Shown in pieces: positions 27,327 to 35,594 of a stretch of 64,000 nt of DNA. The stretch comes from an uncultured Ruminococcus sp. (GTDB lineage: Bacteria; Bacillota; Clostridia; Oscillospirales; Acutalibacteraceae). Below the pieces are notes generated by a model. It was not told the origin of the DNA. It searched no databases and saw only the letters and a list, made by a program, of their open reading frames with translations. The translations under genes and the position numbers were made by a program. How positions within the stretch are numbered: position 1 is the stretch's first letter; each line of letters starts with the position of its first letter. Location: the NCBI GenBank assembly GCA_902785365.1, contig CACZYC010000002.1, forward strand, positions 69,011 to 133,010, in the 5' to 3' direction.

Positions 27327-28445
27327 TCAAGACTTGATATATTTCATAAATCCGATTTTATTATCCAAAGCGGTGGTTGTAGGTCTGCCGAGGTCGGCGC
27401 GCGCGCCGATAGAACATTTAACTTCAATAAGACTAAGCTCGTTGCGTTCTTTTGCTGCCTTAAGTTCTCTGTCAAGAGCATCAAATGTATCAACGCTGAC
27501 AGCGTTGGGGTAGCCGCAAGCCTTGGCAATTGTTACGACATCAGCCTTTGCGGCGACTGTGGGCATACCGCCGACAGTCTCGTGAGCTCCGTTATTTATT
27601 ACTATATGGACTAAGTTTTCGGGAGCGTTTGCGCCCATAACCGCCATTGAACCCATATGCATAAGCATAGCGCCGTCACCGTCAACGCACCACACCTTCT
27701 TGTCAGGCTTATTGAGTGCAACTCCCAGCGCGATGGATGAGCTGTGTCCCATTGAGCCTACTGTAAGGAAATCATATTGATGCCCCTGTGAGTTAGCCTC
27801 GCGGATTTCAAAAAGCTCACGGCTCGCCTTACCTGTTGTGGATACTATCAAATCATCGCCTGTAGCTGAGGCAATATGTCTGATGATATCCTCACGGTTC
27901 ATATCGCAGTCGTTTTTATATTCAACCTTTTGGTCATATTCCAAAGCGCCCTTACGGATTACAAAAGCTACCTGCTTACCTTGACTTAATACCTTTTTGA
28001 ACTCGTCCATTTTGGCGGTGAGTTCATCAGGTGTAGTGTCCTTGCCGATAACAAAGGAAGCAATATCCATATCGTCAAGCAGCTTGACTGTCACTTCGCC
28101 CTGATAGATGTGCTGGGGTTCATCGTGAACGCCCGGCTCACCGCGCCAGCCGATAACGAAAATCATCGGGATAGCGTAGACCTTATCGTTAAGAAGTGAC
28201 GCTACGGGGTTGATTATATTACCCTCGCCGCTGTTCTGCATATACACTACGGGAGTTTTGCCTGTGGCAAGATGATAACCCGCAGCTAAACCGACGCAGT
28301 TACCCTCGTTTGCGGCGATAATGTGATGTTTCTTGTCAATACCGTAAGTATTCATAAGATAGTCGCACAGGGATTTTAGCTGTGAATCGGGAACACCTGT
28401 GTAAAAATCGGCGCCTATTATTTCCAAAAGTTTTTCAATCTTCAT
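27327..28445 (-). CDS. ppd: Phosphonopyruvate decarboxylase
   Basis: 372 residues, normal for the family. ThDP-dependent: catalytic Glu47 (AANEGNC), GVHDEPQH, and the ThDP/Mg motif GDGAMLMHMG (256-265) ending in NN (284-285). The DFYTGVPDSQLKSLCDYL opening is characteristic. It decarboxylates phosphonopyruvate to phosphonoacetaldehyde, pulling the unfavourable PEP mutase reaction forward. It is two bases from the alcohol dehydrogenase gene and in the same operon as PEP mutase. Confidence 0.92.
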   Translation of the reverse strand: MKIEKLLEIIGADFYTGVPDSQLKSLCDYLMNTYGIDKKHHIIAANEGNCVGLAAGYHLATGKTPVVYMQNSGEGNIINPVASLLNDKVYAIPMIFVIGWRGEPGVHDEPQHIYQGEVTVKLLDDMDIASFVIGKDTTPDELTAKMDEFKKVLSQGKQVAFVIRKGALEYDQKVEYKNDCDMNREDIIRHIASATGDDLIVSTTGKASRELFEIREANSQGHQYDFLTVGSMGHSSSIALGVALNKPDKKVWCVDGDGAMLMHMGSMAVMGANAPENLVHIVINNGAHETVGGMPTVAAKADVVTIAKACGYPNAVSVDTFDALDRELKAAKERNELSLIEVKCSIGARADLGRPTTTALDNKIGFMKYIKS

Positions 28446-28447
28446 AC

Positions 28448-29560
28448 TTATTTCCTCTTACTAAAAATCTGATGATACAGCATATCAATTGTATCTTCAC
28501 TCAATTTGACAGGGTTATTCTTCAATCGTGTGGGATTAACCGAGGTTTTTAGAACCTCATAATCCTCGTTACTGCAATCGGGGATAGAAAATTCAAGCTT
28601 TGAAACAATATCGTTGAACTTCTCGCACAAATCAGATGTGTCTGAGCAATTCATGGTTTTTGCGATATCCTCGAAAACGGTTTTGAGGTAAGCTTCTCCC
28701 CTGCTGTCGATGCAGTTTTCGGTATGTTCAATCATATATGGCATCAAAACCGAATCACACAAAGCCGCAGCGTGGCCGTGAGCTATTCCGTAGAGACTGG
28801 TCAGCTTATAGCACATAGCGTGTCCCGCGGTTGTCTGGGTTATGTTAATAGCCTTACCCGCGATATTAGCGGCTTTGAGCATCGCTTTGTTAGCTTTATC
28901 CTCATTATTGAGGTACGCGTCCATATTATCGAGAATCATAGTAATTGCCGTTTTGGAGAGCTCCTTACTTTCATCGGTCGAGTTAACCGACCAGAAAGAC
29001 TCTATTGAGTGGCAAAAGGCGTCCATCATGGTCGCCTTGCGCTGATACATCGGTAATGTTTTAAGCACGGACGAATCAAACACAACAATCGAGGGAATAC
29101 AGCTTAAATCAGCAACCGACTGCTTAACTCCGTTGTAGTAGATAACGGCGTATCTTGTGGCTTCGCTGCCTGTACCCGCAGTTGTGGGAACAGCGATTAA
29201 TGGAATATCATTAGGAACGATTTTTTGATTGATATACTCATCGCTGTCGTCCATATTTGAGTATAGCTTTACACACTTTGCCAAATCCATAGCGCTGCCG
29301 CCGCCTACGGCGACAATCAGCTCGCGACCGCTCTTTCTGAAGAATTGAACAGCTTCTTTAACAGAGGTGTAGTCGGGATTAGGCGCGAAATTTGAAAACT
29401 TAATTATGTTAGCGCCCGATTCAATTAAGGAATCTATGTGCTTTCCTATTTTAAGGAATCCGTATGAGCTGTCGCAGACGAGAAAAACCTTTTTTCCGCC
29501 GCCGAACAGTTCATCAAATTCGCTGTAATTATCATTGATGATAATTTCTCTCTGGTTCAT
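28448..29560 (-). CDS. Iron-type alcohol dehydrogenase, probable phosphonoacetaldehyde reductase
   Basis: 370 residues. NAD(P) motif VAVGGGSAMDLAK, VPTTAGTGSEAT, and metal ligands Asp and His in MMDAFCHSIESF (four apart) and the two His of GHAMC and IAHGHAAA (14 apart), the iron-ADH arrangement. Lying between PEP mutase and Ppd, it is expected to reduce phosphonoacetaldehyde to 2-hydroxyethylphosphonate. No aminoethylphosphonate transaminase is present, which supports the alcohol branch. Substrate assignment is from context. Confidence 0.83.
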   Translation of the reverse strand: MNQREIIINDNYSEFDELFGGGKKVFLVCDSSYGFLKIGKHIDSLIESGANIIKFSNFAPNPDYTSVKEAVQFFRKSGRELIVAVGGGSAMDLAKCVKLYSNMDDSDEYINQKIVPNDIPLIAVPTTAGTGSEATRYAVIYYNGVKQSVADLSCIPSIVVFDSSVLKTLPMYQRKATMMDAFCHSIESFWSVNSTDESKELSKTAITMILDNMDAYLNNEDKANKAMLKAANIAGKAINITQTTAGHAMCYKLTSLYGIAHGHAAALCDSVLMPYMIEHTENCIDSRGEAYLKTVFEDIAKTMNCSDTSDLCEKFNDIVSKLEFSIPDCSNEDYEVLKTSVNPTRLKNNPVKLSEDTIDMLYHQIFSKRK

Positions 29561-29572
29561 ACAGGTACCTCA

Positions 29573-31582
29573 TCAAACATCTTCGGGAATAAGACTGATA
29601 ATCTCCTTGAAAGGCATACAAATATCGTCACATTCCTTGGCACGGTGATTTTTGAGAATGGTCTCCGCCGCGTTACGCATTGCGGGGAAGCCTGTCCTTG
29701 TAAGCTGGTTGGCGTAGATTACAATGTTGACTCCGCGCTCCTTGAACTCTTCCTCGGTAACGGTGTTGAATGAAGTGGGAACAACAACTATCGGAGTAGC
29801 GCTGTCCTTCTCTCTGAACTTAGCGACAAACTCAAATATTTCGTCGGGGTCTTTTCTGCGGCTATGAATCATAATCGCGTCAGCGCCCGCCTCTGCAAAA
29901 GCGAAAGCTCTCTCAAGAGCGTCGTCCATACCCTGCTCAAGAATAAGGCTCTCGATTCTGGCGCAAATCATAAAGTCCTTTGTACGCTGAGCTTTCTTGC
30001 CGGCTCTTATCTTTTCACAGAATTCGGGGATTGCAGCCTGTGTCTGCTGAACCTCGGTACCGAAAAGGCTGTTCTTCTTCAGCCCTGTTTTGTCCTCAAT
30101 AATTACCATAGAAACGCCCATTCTCTCGAGTGAACGTACTGTATAAACAAAATGCTCGGTGAGTCCGCCTGTGTCACCGTCGAAAATAATCGGCTTTGTT
30201 GTTACCTCACAGATATCGTCAATTGTTCTGAAACGGGATGTCATATCAACGAGCTCAATATCGGGTTTACCCTTTGCAGTGGAATCGCAAAGAGAGCTTA
30301 CCCACATAGCGTCAAATTGGCGCAGACCGCCGTTTTCCTCGACTGTGGTGTTCTCAACGATAAGTCCCGTAAGACCTGAGTGAGCCTCCATAGCGGAGAT
30401 TGTACCCTTCATAGCGAGTAGCTTCTTGAGTCTTGCTCTGCGCACATCGGGAGTAGCGAGCTCCGCGCGGGCTCTGTTTTCGAGGTCCTCGTATTTGTTA
30501 TCCTTGCCGTAAGGATACTCTACAAGCTTGCCGCCGTAAGAATCAAGTATGGTTATAACCTCGTCTCTTACAGGCTTCTGGAAGCCCATAAGCCAGTCGT
30601 CGCCATGGACAACATAGTCGGGTTTGAACTTTTCGAGGTTTTCTTTGTAGCTTAATGTAGTCTGCTCAACTACCTTGTATACGCCCGAGATATTTTCAAG
30701 CATAGACTTACGCTCGGAAAAAGGAACAAGCGGAAAACGCTTGAACGAAACAACAGCGTCATCAGAAAGAACGCCGATAATAAGCTTTCCGAGTTTTTCA
30801 GCCTTTTTTATAATTGAAAAGTGGCCGCTGTGCAGGATATCTGTGGAGAAGCACATATAAACCGTGCGGTTTTCAATCTCTTTGAGTCTTTTTGAGATAA
30901 CCTTCAAATCCTCGGGGTTATCAATCTCAGCGCAAAGCCTGTCCTCAAAATCAAAGGGAACTATATTGCATTTGTCGGAAACAGCGTTAAACGCGTTTTC
31001 CGCGTAGCAGCCTGTGTTGTCGCTTTCGCAAAAAGCTACAATGCTGTCAAGCCACACCTTCCAGTCCTCTTTGTTGAGTTTATAAAGAGGCTGAGCCGCC
31101 ATAGCGTTGTTGAAAAACTCAATGCCTACCTTTGTAATTTTGCCGTCTTCCACAACCGCTTTGAAATCTTTTTCGGGAAGGTCAAGTGTAGAGCTGACGG
31201 TCATACAGCTTTTTTCGGAATTGATAACTTCCTCAAAGACGGAGTTCTCGAAAACAAGATCGCCGTGCATCAGTATTACGTCGTCGTCGAGATACTCGCG
31301 CGCGCAATAAATAGAATAAATGTAGTTGGTCTTGTCATAAAGAGGATTGTTGACAAACTTATAGTTCAAAGGCAGATTAAGACTGCGGCAATAATCCTCG
31401 AGTACGTCGCTGTAATAGCCTGTTGTCATAACAACATCGGTAATACCCGCCTCGGCAATCAGCTTGAGCTGTCTGCTGAGTATAGTATCGGAATAAAGTA
31501 TCTCGGTCATACATTTGGGATGTTCCGAAGTAAGGACGCCCATACGGCTTCCGAGACCGGAATTTAAAACTAAAGCTTTCAT
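29573..31582 (-). CDS. Three-domain fusion: nucleotidyltransferase, cytidylyltransferase, PEP mutase
   Basis: 669 residues in one frame. 1-235: LicC/PntC-like nucleotidyltransferase (NSGLGSRMG, HPKCMTEI, LMHGDLVF). 239-365: TagD/ECT-like cytidylyltransferase with HSGH (251-254), VLSDDAVV, PFSERKSML and VVHGDDW. 380-669: phosphoenolpyruvate mutase with EDKTGLKKNS (496-505, the EDKxxxxxNS signature) and Mg site DGDTGG (468-473). PEP mutase makes the C-P bond; the other domains would activate a phosphonate, and perhaps a second phospho-alcohol, as CMP/CDP esters. First gene of the phosphonate set, 36 bases after the GMP synthetase subunit gene. Confidence 0.9.
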   Translation of the reverse strand: MKALVLNSGLGSRMGVLTSEHPKCMTEILYSDTILSRQLKLIAEAGITDVVMTTGYYSDVLEDYCRSLNLPLNYKFVNNPLYDKTNYIYSIYCAREYLDDDVILMHGDLVFENSVFEEVINSEKSCMTVSSTLDLPEKDFKAVVEDGKITKVGIEFFNNAMAAQPLYKLNKEDWKVWLDSIVAFCESDNTGCYAENAFNAVSDKCNIVPFDFEDRLCAEIDNPEDLKVISKRLKEIENRTVYMCFSTDILHSGHFSIIKKAEKLGKLIIGVLSDDAVVSFKRFPLVPFSERKSMLENISGVYKVVEQTTLSYKENLEKFKPDYVVHGDDWLMGFQKPVRDEVITILDSYGGKLVEYPYGKDNKYEDLENRARAELATPDVRRARLKKLLAMKGTISAMEAHSGLTGLIVENTTVEENGGLRQFDAMWVSSLCDSTAKGKPDIELVDMTSRFRTIDDICEVTTKPIIFDGDTGGLTEHFVYTVRSLERMGVSMVIIEDKTGLKKNSLFGTEVQQTQAAIPEFCEKIRAGKKAQRTKDFMICARIESLILEQGMDDALERAFAFAEAGADAIMIHSRRKDPDEIFEFVAKFREKDSATPIVVVPTSFNTVTEEEFKERGVNIVIYANQLTRTGFPAMRNAAETILKNHRAKECDDICMPFKEIISLIPEDV

Positions 31583-31618
31583 ATCAAACGAAATCCTTTC
31601 GTGTATTTGCTTAATAGA

Positions 31619-32602
31619 TTATTCCCACTCAATAGTAGCTGAAGGCTTGGGAGTGAGGTCGTAGAGAACGCGGTTTACGTTCAAAACTTCTGATGTAATA
31701 CGCTTTGTAATATGCTGAAGAAGCTCAAAGGGTACATTCTCGACAGTAGCTGTCATAGCGTCCTTTGTGTTGACCGCGCGGATAATTACAGGGTAGGCAA
31801 ATGTACGTTTGCCATCCTTTATACCGACGCCCTTAAAGTCGGGAACCGCTGTAAAATACTGCCAAACCTTACCCTCAAGACCATTCTTGGCGAACTCTTC
31901 GCGGAGGATAGCGTCACTCTCACGGACAGCTTCAAGTCTGTCGCGTGTGATAGCGCCTAAACAGCGTACGCCGAGACCGGGACCCGGGAAAGGCTGACGG
32001 AATACCATATTATCGGGAAGACCTAACGCCTTGCCTACTACTCTGACTTCATCCTTAAACAGGAGTTTCACAGGCTCTACAAGCTCAAACTGTAAATCCT
32101 CGGGAAGTCCGCCTACATTATGATGAGCCTTAACGCCGTCATCGGATTCAAGAATGTCGGGGTAGATTGTGCCCTGCGCAAGGAACTCAATACCGTCGAG
32201 CTTTCTGGCTTCTTCCTCAAACACACGAATAAACTCAGCGCCGATGATTTTTCTTTTCTTTTCAGGTTCCGCTACACCCGCTAACTTGTCAAGAAAACGG
32301 TCAACAGCGTCAACATATATGAGGTTGGCGTTCATCTGATTTTTGAACACTTCTACAACCTGCTCAGGCTCGCCTTTACGGAGAAGTCCGTGGTTGACGT
32401 GGACGCATACAAGCTGCTGTCCTACCGCTTTTATTAACAAGGCGGCAACAACCGAGCTGTCAACTCCGCCCGAAAGCGCGAGAAGCACCTTTTTGTCACC
32501 GATTTGTTCTCTTAATTCTTTTACCTGCTCGTCAATAAAAGCATTGGCAAGTTCAGGAGTTGTGATTCTTTCCATCGTTTCGGGTCTTACATTTCCTTGC
32601 AT
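31619..32602 (-). CDS. GMP synthetase ATP-pyrophosphatase subunit, stand-alone
   Basis: 327 residues covering only the synthetase half of GuaA: P-loop LALSGGVDSSVVAAL, VNHGLLRKGE, QGTIYPDILES, RQPFPGPGLGVR and the C-terminal dimerisation end TPKPSATIEWE. No glutaminase domain is present. It would make GMP from XMP with ammonia, or with a glutaminase supplied in trans. A complete guaA lies 131 bases upstream. AATGGAGGTAGAAT precedes the ATG, and it has its own promoter. It looks intact rather than decayed. Confidence 0.88.
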   Translation of the reverse strand: MQGNVRPETMERITTPELANAFIDEQVKELREQIGDKKVLLALSGGVDSSVVAALLIKAVGQQLVCVHVNHGLLRKGEPEQVVEVFKNQMNANLIYVDAVDRFLDKLAGVAEPEKKRKIIGAEFIRVFEEEARKLDGIEFLAQGTIYPDILESDDGVKAHHNVGGLPEDLQFELVEPVKLLFKDEVRVVGKALGLPDNMVFRQPFPGPGLGVRCLGAITRDRLEAVRESDAILREEFAKNGLEGKVWQYFTAVPDFKGVGIKDGKRTFAYPVIIRAVNTKDAMTATVENVPFELLQHITKRITSEVLNVNRVLYDLTPKPSATIEWE

Positions 32603-32639
32603 ATTCTACCTCCATTGTCTATCCATTGTCTAATAGTAT

Positions 32640-32668
32640 ATTATAAAATATTTATTCTCCAAAATCAA
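32640..32668 (-). promoter_or_regulatory. Promoter of the GMP synthetase subunit and probably the phosphonate genes
   Basis: -35 TTGATT (32663-32668), 17-base spacer, -10 TATAAT (32640-32645). No terminator is seen between the GMP synthetase subunit and the PEP mutase fusion, so this is the only promoter I can support for the 23.2-32.6 kb block. Confidence 0.6.
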
Positions 32669-32733
32669 GATAAGTTACATTAACGTAAGTTATGGAACAT
32701 GTTAGTGTTCACAGAAGATTTTGCTAAGCAAAA

Positions 32734-34275
32734 TCATTCCCACTCAACAGTACCCGGCGGTTTACTGGTAATATCATAAACTACACGGTTGACATTTGGG
32801 CACTCGTTTACAATTCGATTTGAAACACGAGCCAACACATCATAAGGAATACGGGCAAAGTCGGCCGTCATAAAGTCGTCAGTTGTAACGGCGCGGATAG
32901 CCACAAGGTTGTCATAGGTACGATGGTCGCCCATAACTCCGACAGTTCTGACATCGGGCAATACAACAAAATACTGGCTTATGCTTTTATCAAGCCCGCT
33001 TTTAGCGATTTCGTCGCGCAATACAGCGTCGGCTTCCTGGAGCACTTTAATTTTTTTCTCGGTGATTTCGCCGATTATACGAACGCCTAAACCGGGACCC
33101 GGGAAAGGCTGACGCCATACGAGTTCGCTCGGAATTCCGAGCAGCTCCCCTACCCTGCGCACTTCGTCTTTAAACAAATCCTTCAAAGGCTCGATAACGT
33201 CGTCAAACTTGATGTCGTCGGGCATTTTTACCTTGTTGTGGTGTGTTTTAATTTTATCGGCGTCACCCTTGCCGCTTTCGATACAGTCCGGATAAATTGT
33301 ACCCTGAGCAAAAAAACCGCCGTCCGATTCTTCGCGGATTTTGTTCCAAAATACGTTGTAAAATTCTGTGCCTATTATATTCCGTTTAGCTTCGGGGTCT
33401 GTGACGCCTTTGAGCTTTTTAATAAACTCTTTTCCGCAGTTTACGCGGATAAACTTCATATCAAAGAGCGAAGTGAAAGTGCTTTCGACAAAGTCGCCCT
33501 CATCCTTGCGCATAAGTCCCTGGTCAACGAAAACACAGGTGAGCTGATTACCGACAGCCTTACTGAGCAGAGCCGCCGCTACCGACGAATCCACTCCGCC
33601 CGAAAGCCCTAAAACGACCTTTTTATCGCCTATCTGCTCACGCAGAGAATTGACAGTGTTATTTATAAAACTCTCCATTTTCCAGTCGCCCGCGCAATTA
33701 CAGACGTTGAATATGAAGTTTTTTAACAATTTGTTGCCGTACTCAGAGTGAGTGACCTCAGGATGAAACTGAACAGCGTAGATATTCTCGCTGGCGTTTT
33801 CCATAGCGGCTATGGGACAGTTATCGCTGTGGGCGGTAATATCAAAACCATCGGGTGTATTAACGATTCTGTCCGTGTGGCTCATCCACACAACGCTGTC
33901 GGGAATATCCTTGAATAAAAGGCTGTCCTTTTTGTCAACTGTAATATCAATCTTGCCGTACTCGCGTGTATCGGAGGTTTCAACCTTACCGCCGCGCATC
34001 CAGCAAATAAGCTGACAGCCGTAGCAAATTCCGAGAACGGGTATTCCGAGATTGAGAATCTCGCTGTCATAATGCGGAGAGCTCATATCATAGACGGAAT
34101 TTGGTCCGCCCGTGAAGATAATACCCTTATAATTCTCGGCTTTAATCTCGTCAATCTGACATGTATATGGCTTAATTTCGGCATAGACGTTAAAGTCTCG
34201 TACACGTCTGGCAATTAGCTGATTGTACTGACCGCCGAAGTCAAGCACTAAGATTTTTTCTTTAACTTGGTTCAT
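32734..34275 (-). CDS. guaA: GMP synthase (glutamine-hydrolysing), full length
   Basis: 513 residues. Class I glutaminase domain with GICYGCQLI (nucleophile Cys) and QFHPEVTHSEYG, then the ATP-pyrophosphatase domain (LGLSGGVDSSVAAAL) and the C-terminal dimerisation domain ending TVEWE. Converts XMP to GMP. Last gene of purC-purF2-purB-purA-guaA. A short palindrome (32717-32735) overlaps the stop but lacks a T-run, so it is not a convincing terminator. Confidence 0.96.
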   Translation of the reverse strand: MNQVKEKILVLDFGGQYNQLIARRVRDFNVYAEIKPYTCQIDEIKAENYKGIIFTGGPNSVYDMSSPHYDSEILNLGIPVLGICYGCQLICWMRGGKVETSDTREYGKIDITVDKKDSLLFKDIPDSVVWMSHTDRIVNTPDGFDITAHSDNCPIAAMENASENIYAVQFHPEVTHSEYGNKLLKNFIFNVCNCAGDWKMESFINNTVNSLREQIGDKKVVLGLSGGVDSSVAAALLSKAVGNQLTCVFVDQGLMRKDEGDFVESTFTSLFDMKFIRVNCGKEFIKKLKGVTDPEAKRNIIGTEFYNVFWNKIREESDGGFFAQGTIYPDCIESGKGDADKIKTHHNKVKMPDDIKFDDVIEPLKDLFKDEVRRVGELLGIPSELVWRQPFPGPGLGVRIIGEITEKKIKVLQEADAVLRDEIAKSGLDKSISQYFVVLPDVRTVGVMGDHRTYDNLVAIRAVTTDDFMTADFARIPYDVLARVSNRIVNECPNVNRVVYDITSKPPGTVEWE

Positions 34276-34290
34276 AATAAACCTCGTAAT

Positions 34291-35568
34291 TTATCTGTAA
34301 ATTATATCTTCTCTTGTGGGGCCGTTGCTGACCATACTGATATGCACACCGATTTCTTTCTCGGCAAACTCGATATAATCACGGCACTCCTTGGGTAAAT
34401 TCTCGTATTTTTTGATTCCTGTAACATCGCACTTCCAGCCCTTGAGCTTTTTGAGTACAGGCTTACATCTCTTGAGTTTGGTAGTGCTGGGGAAATAGTC
34501 TATAATCTCACCGTCGAGCTCGTAAGCGACACAGACGGGAATTTCATCAAGATAACCTAAAGCGTCAATTACAGTGAAAGCTACGCTTGTTGCGCCCTGA
34601 ACCTGACAACCGTAACGGCTGGCTACCAAGTCCAGCCATCCCATTCGTCTCGGTCTGCCTGTTGTAGCGCCGTACTCGCCGCCGTCTCCACCGAAGTTGC
34701 GGAGTTTGTCAGCTTCTTCACCGAAGATTTCGGAAACGAACTCGCCTGCTCCTACCGCGCTGGAGTAGGCTTTTACTACGGTGATAACCTCTTTAATCTC
34801 ATAAGGAGGTATTCCCGCGCCGACAGCGCCGTAGCCCGCGATAGTATTTGAGGATGTAACCATAGGATAGATTCCGAAGTCGGTATCTTTAAGAGAACCG
34901 AGCTGTCCTTCGAGAAGGATATTCTTGCCTTCGCTTATTGCTTTCCTTACAAACTGAAAACTGTCACCGACATAGGGAGCAAGCACTTCCTTGTACTCCA
35001 TAAGTTTATCGAAAACCTCGTCAACGGTAATTTCATCCTTGTTATAAAGGTTCTTTAAGGTCGCGTTTTTGATTTCAACAGCATGGGCGATTTTCTCTTT
35101 GAGAGTGTCCACATCATCGTAAAGTTCGTTAATCTGAAAACCGATTTTGCTGTATTTATCGGAATAGAACGGAGCTATACCGCTCTTAGTAGAACCAAAG
35201 GAATTTTTGCCCAGACGCTCTTCCTCGTAGCAGTCAAAAGCTACGTGGTAAGGCATTACAATCTGAGCTCTGTCGGAAATAAGAATATTAGGCTTGGGAA
35301 CGCCTCTGTTTTCAAGTTCCTTGATTTCTTTGACAAAATTCTCTACACTGAACGCCACACCGTTGCCGATAATGTTGGTGATATTCTGATGAAATACACC
35401 GGAGGGTAACTGATGAAGCGCGAACTTTCCGTAGTTATTGATAATGGTGTGTCCCGCGTTAGCGCCTCCCTGAAAGCGGATTACGACATCACTGTCGTTG
35501 GCGAGTACGTCGGTGATTTTGCCTTTGCCCTCGTCGCCCCAGTTGGCGCCTACTATTGCTTTAACCAT
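34291..35568 (-). CDS. purA: Adenylosuccinate synthase
   Basis: 425 residues. GTP-dependent, IMP + aspartate to adenylosuccinate, first step of the AMP branch. Seen: ANWGDEGKGKITD, GGANAGHTI, VTSSNTIAGYGAVGAGIPP and GATTGRPRRMGWLD. AAGGAGAAAATT precedes the ATG. Confidence 0.96.
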   Translation of the reverse strand: MVKAIVGANWGDEGKGKITDVLANDSDVVIRFQGGANAGHTIINNYGKFALHQLPSGVFHQNITNIIGNGVAFSVENFVKEIKELENRGVPKPNILISDRAQIVMPYHVAFDCYEEERLGKNSFGSTKSGIAPFYSDKYSKIGFQINELYDDVDTLKEKIAHAVEIKNATLKNLYNKDEITVDEVFDKLMEYKEVLAPYVGDSFQFVRKAISEGKNILLEGQLGSLKDTDFGIYPMVTSSNTIAGYGAVGAGIPPYEIKEVITVVKAYSSAVGAGEFVSEIFGEEADKLRNFGGDGGEYGATTGRPRRMGWLDLVASRYGCQVQGATSVAFTVIDALGYLDEIPVCVAYELDGEIIDYFPSTTKLKRCKPVLKKLKGWKCDVTGIKKYENLPKECRDYIEFAEKEIGVHISMVSNGPTREDIIYR

Positions 35569-35594
35569 AATTTTCTCCTTAATTTATCGAATAT

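Noticed and set aside
31619-32602. Decayed guaA pseudogene
   Set aside because: Start, ribosome site, P-loop, active-site motifs and C-terminus are intact with no frameshift, so it is treated as a real gene.
32717-32735. Terminator after guaA
   Set aside because: The palindrome overlaps the stop codon and has no T-run after it on the transcribed strand.
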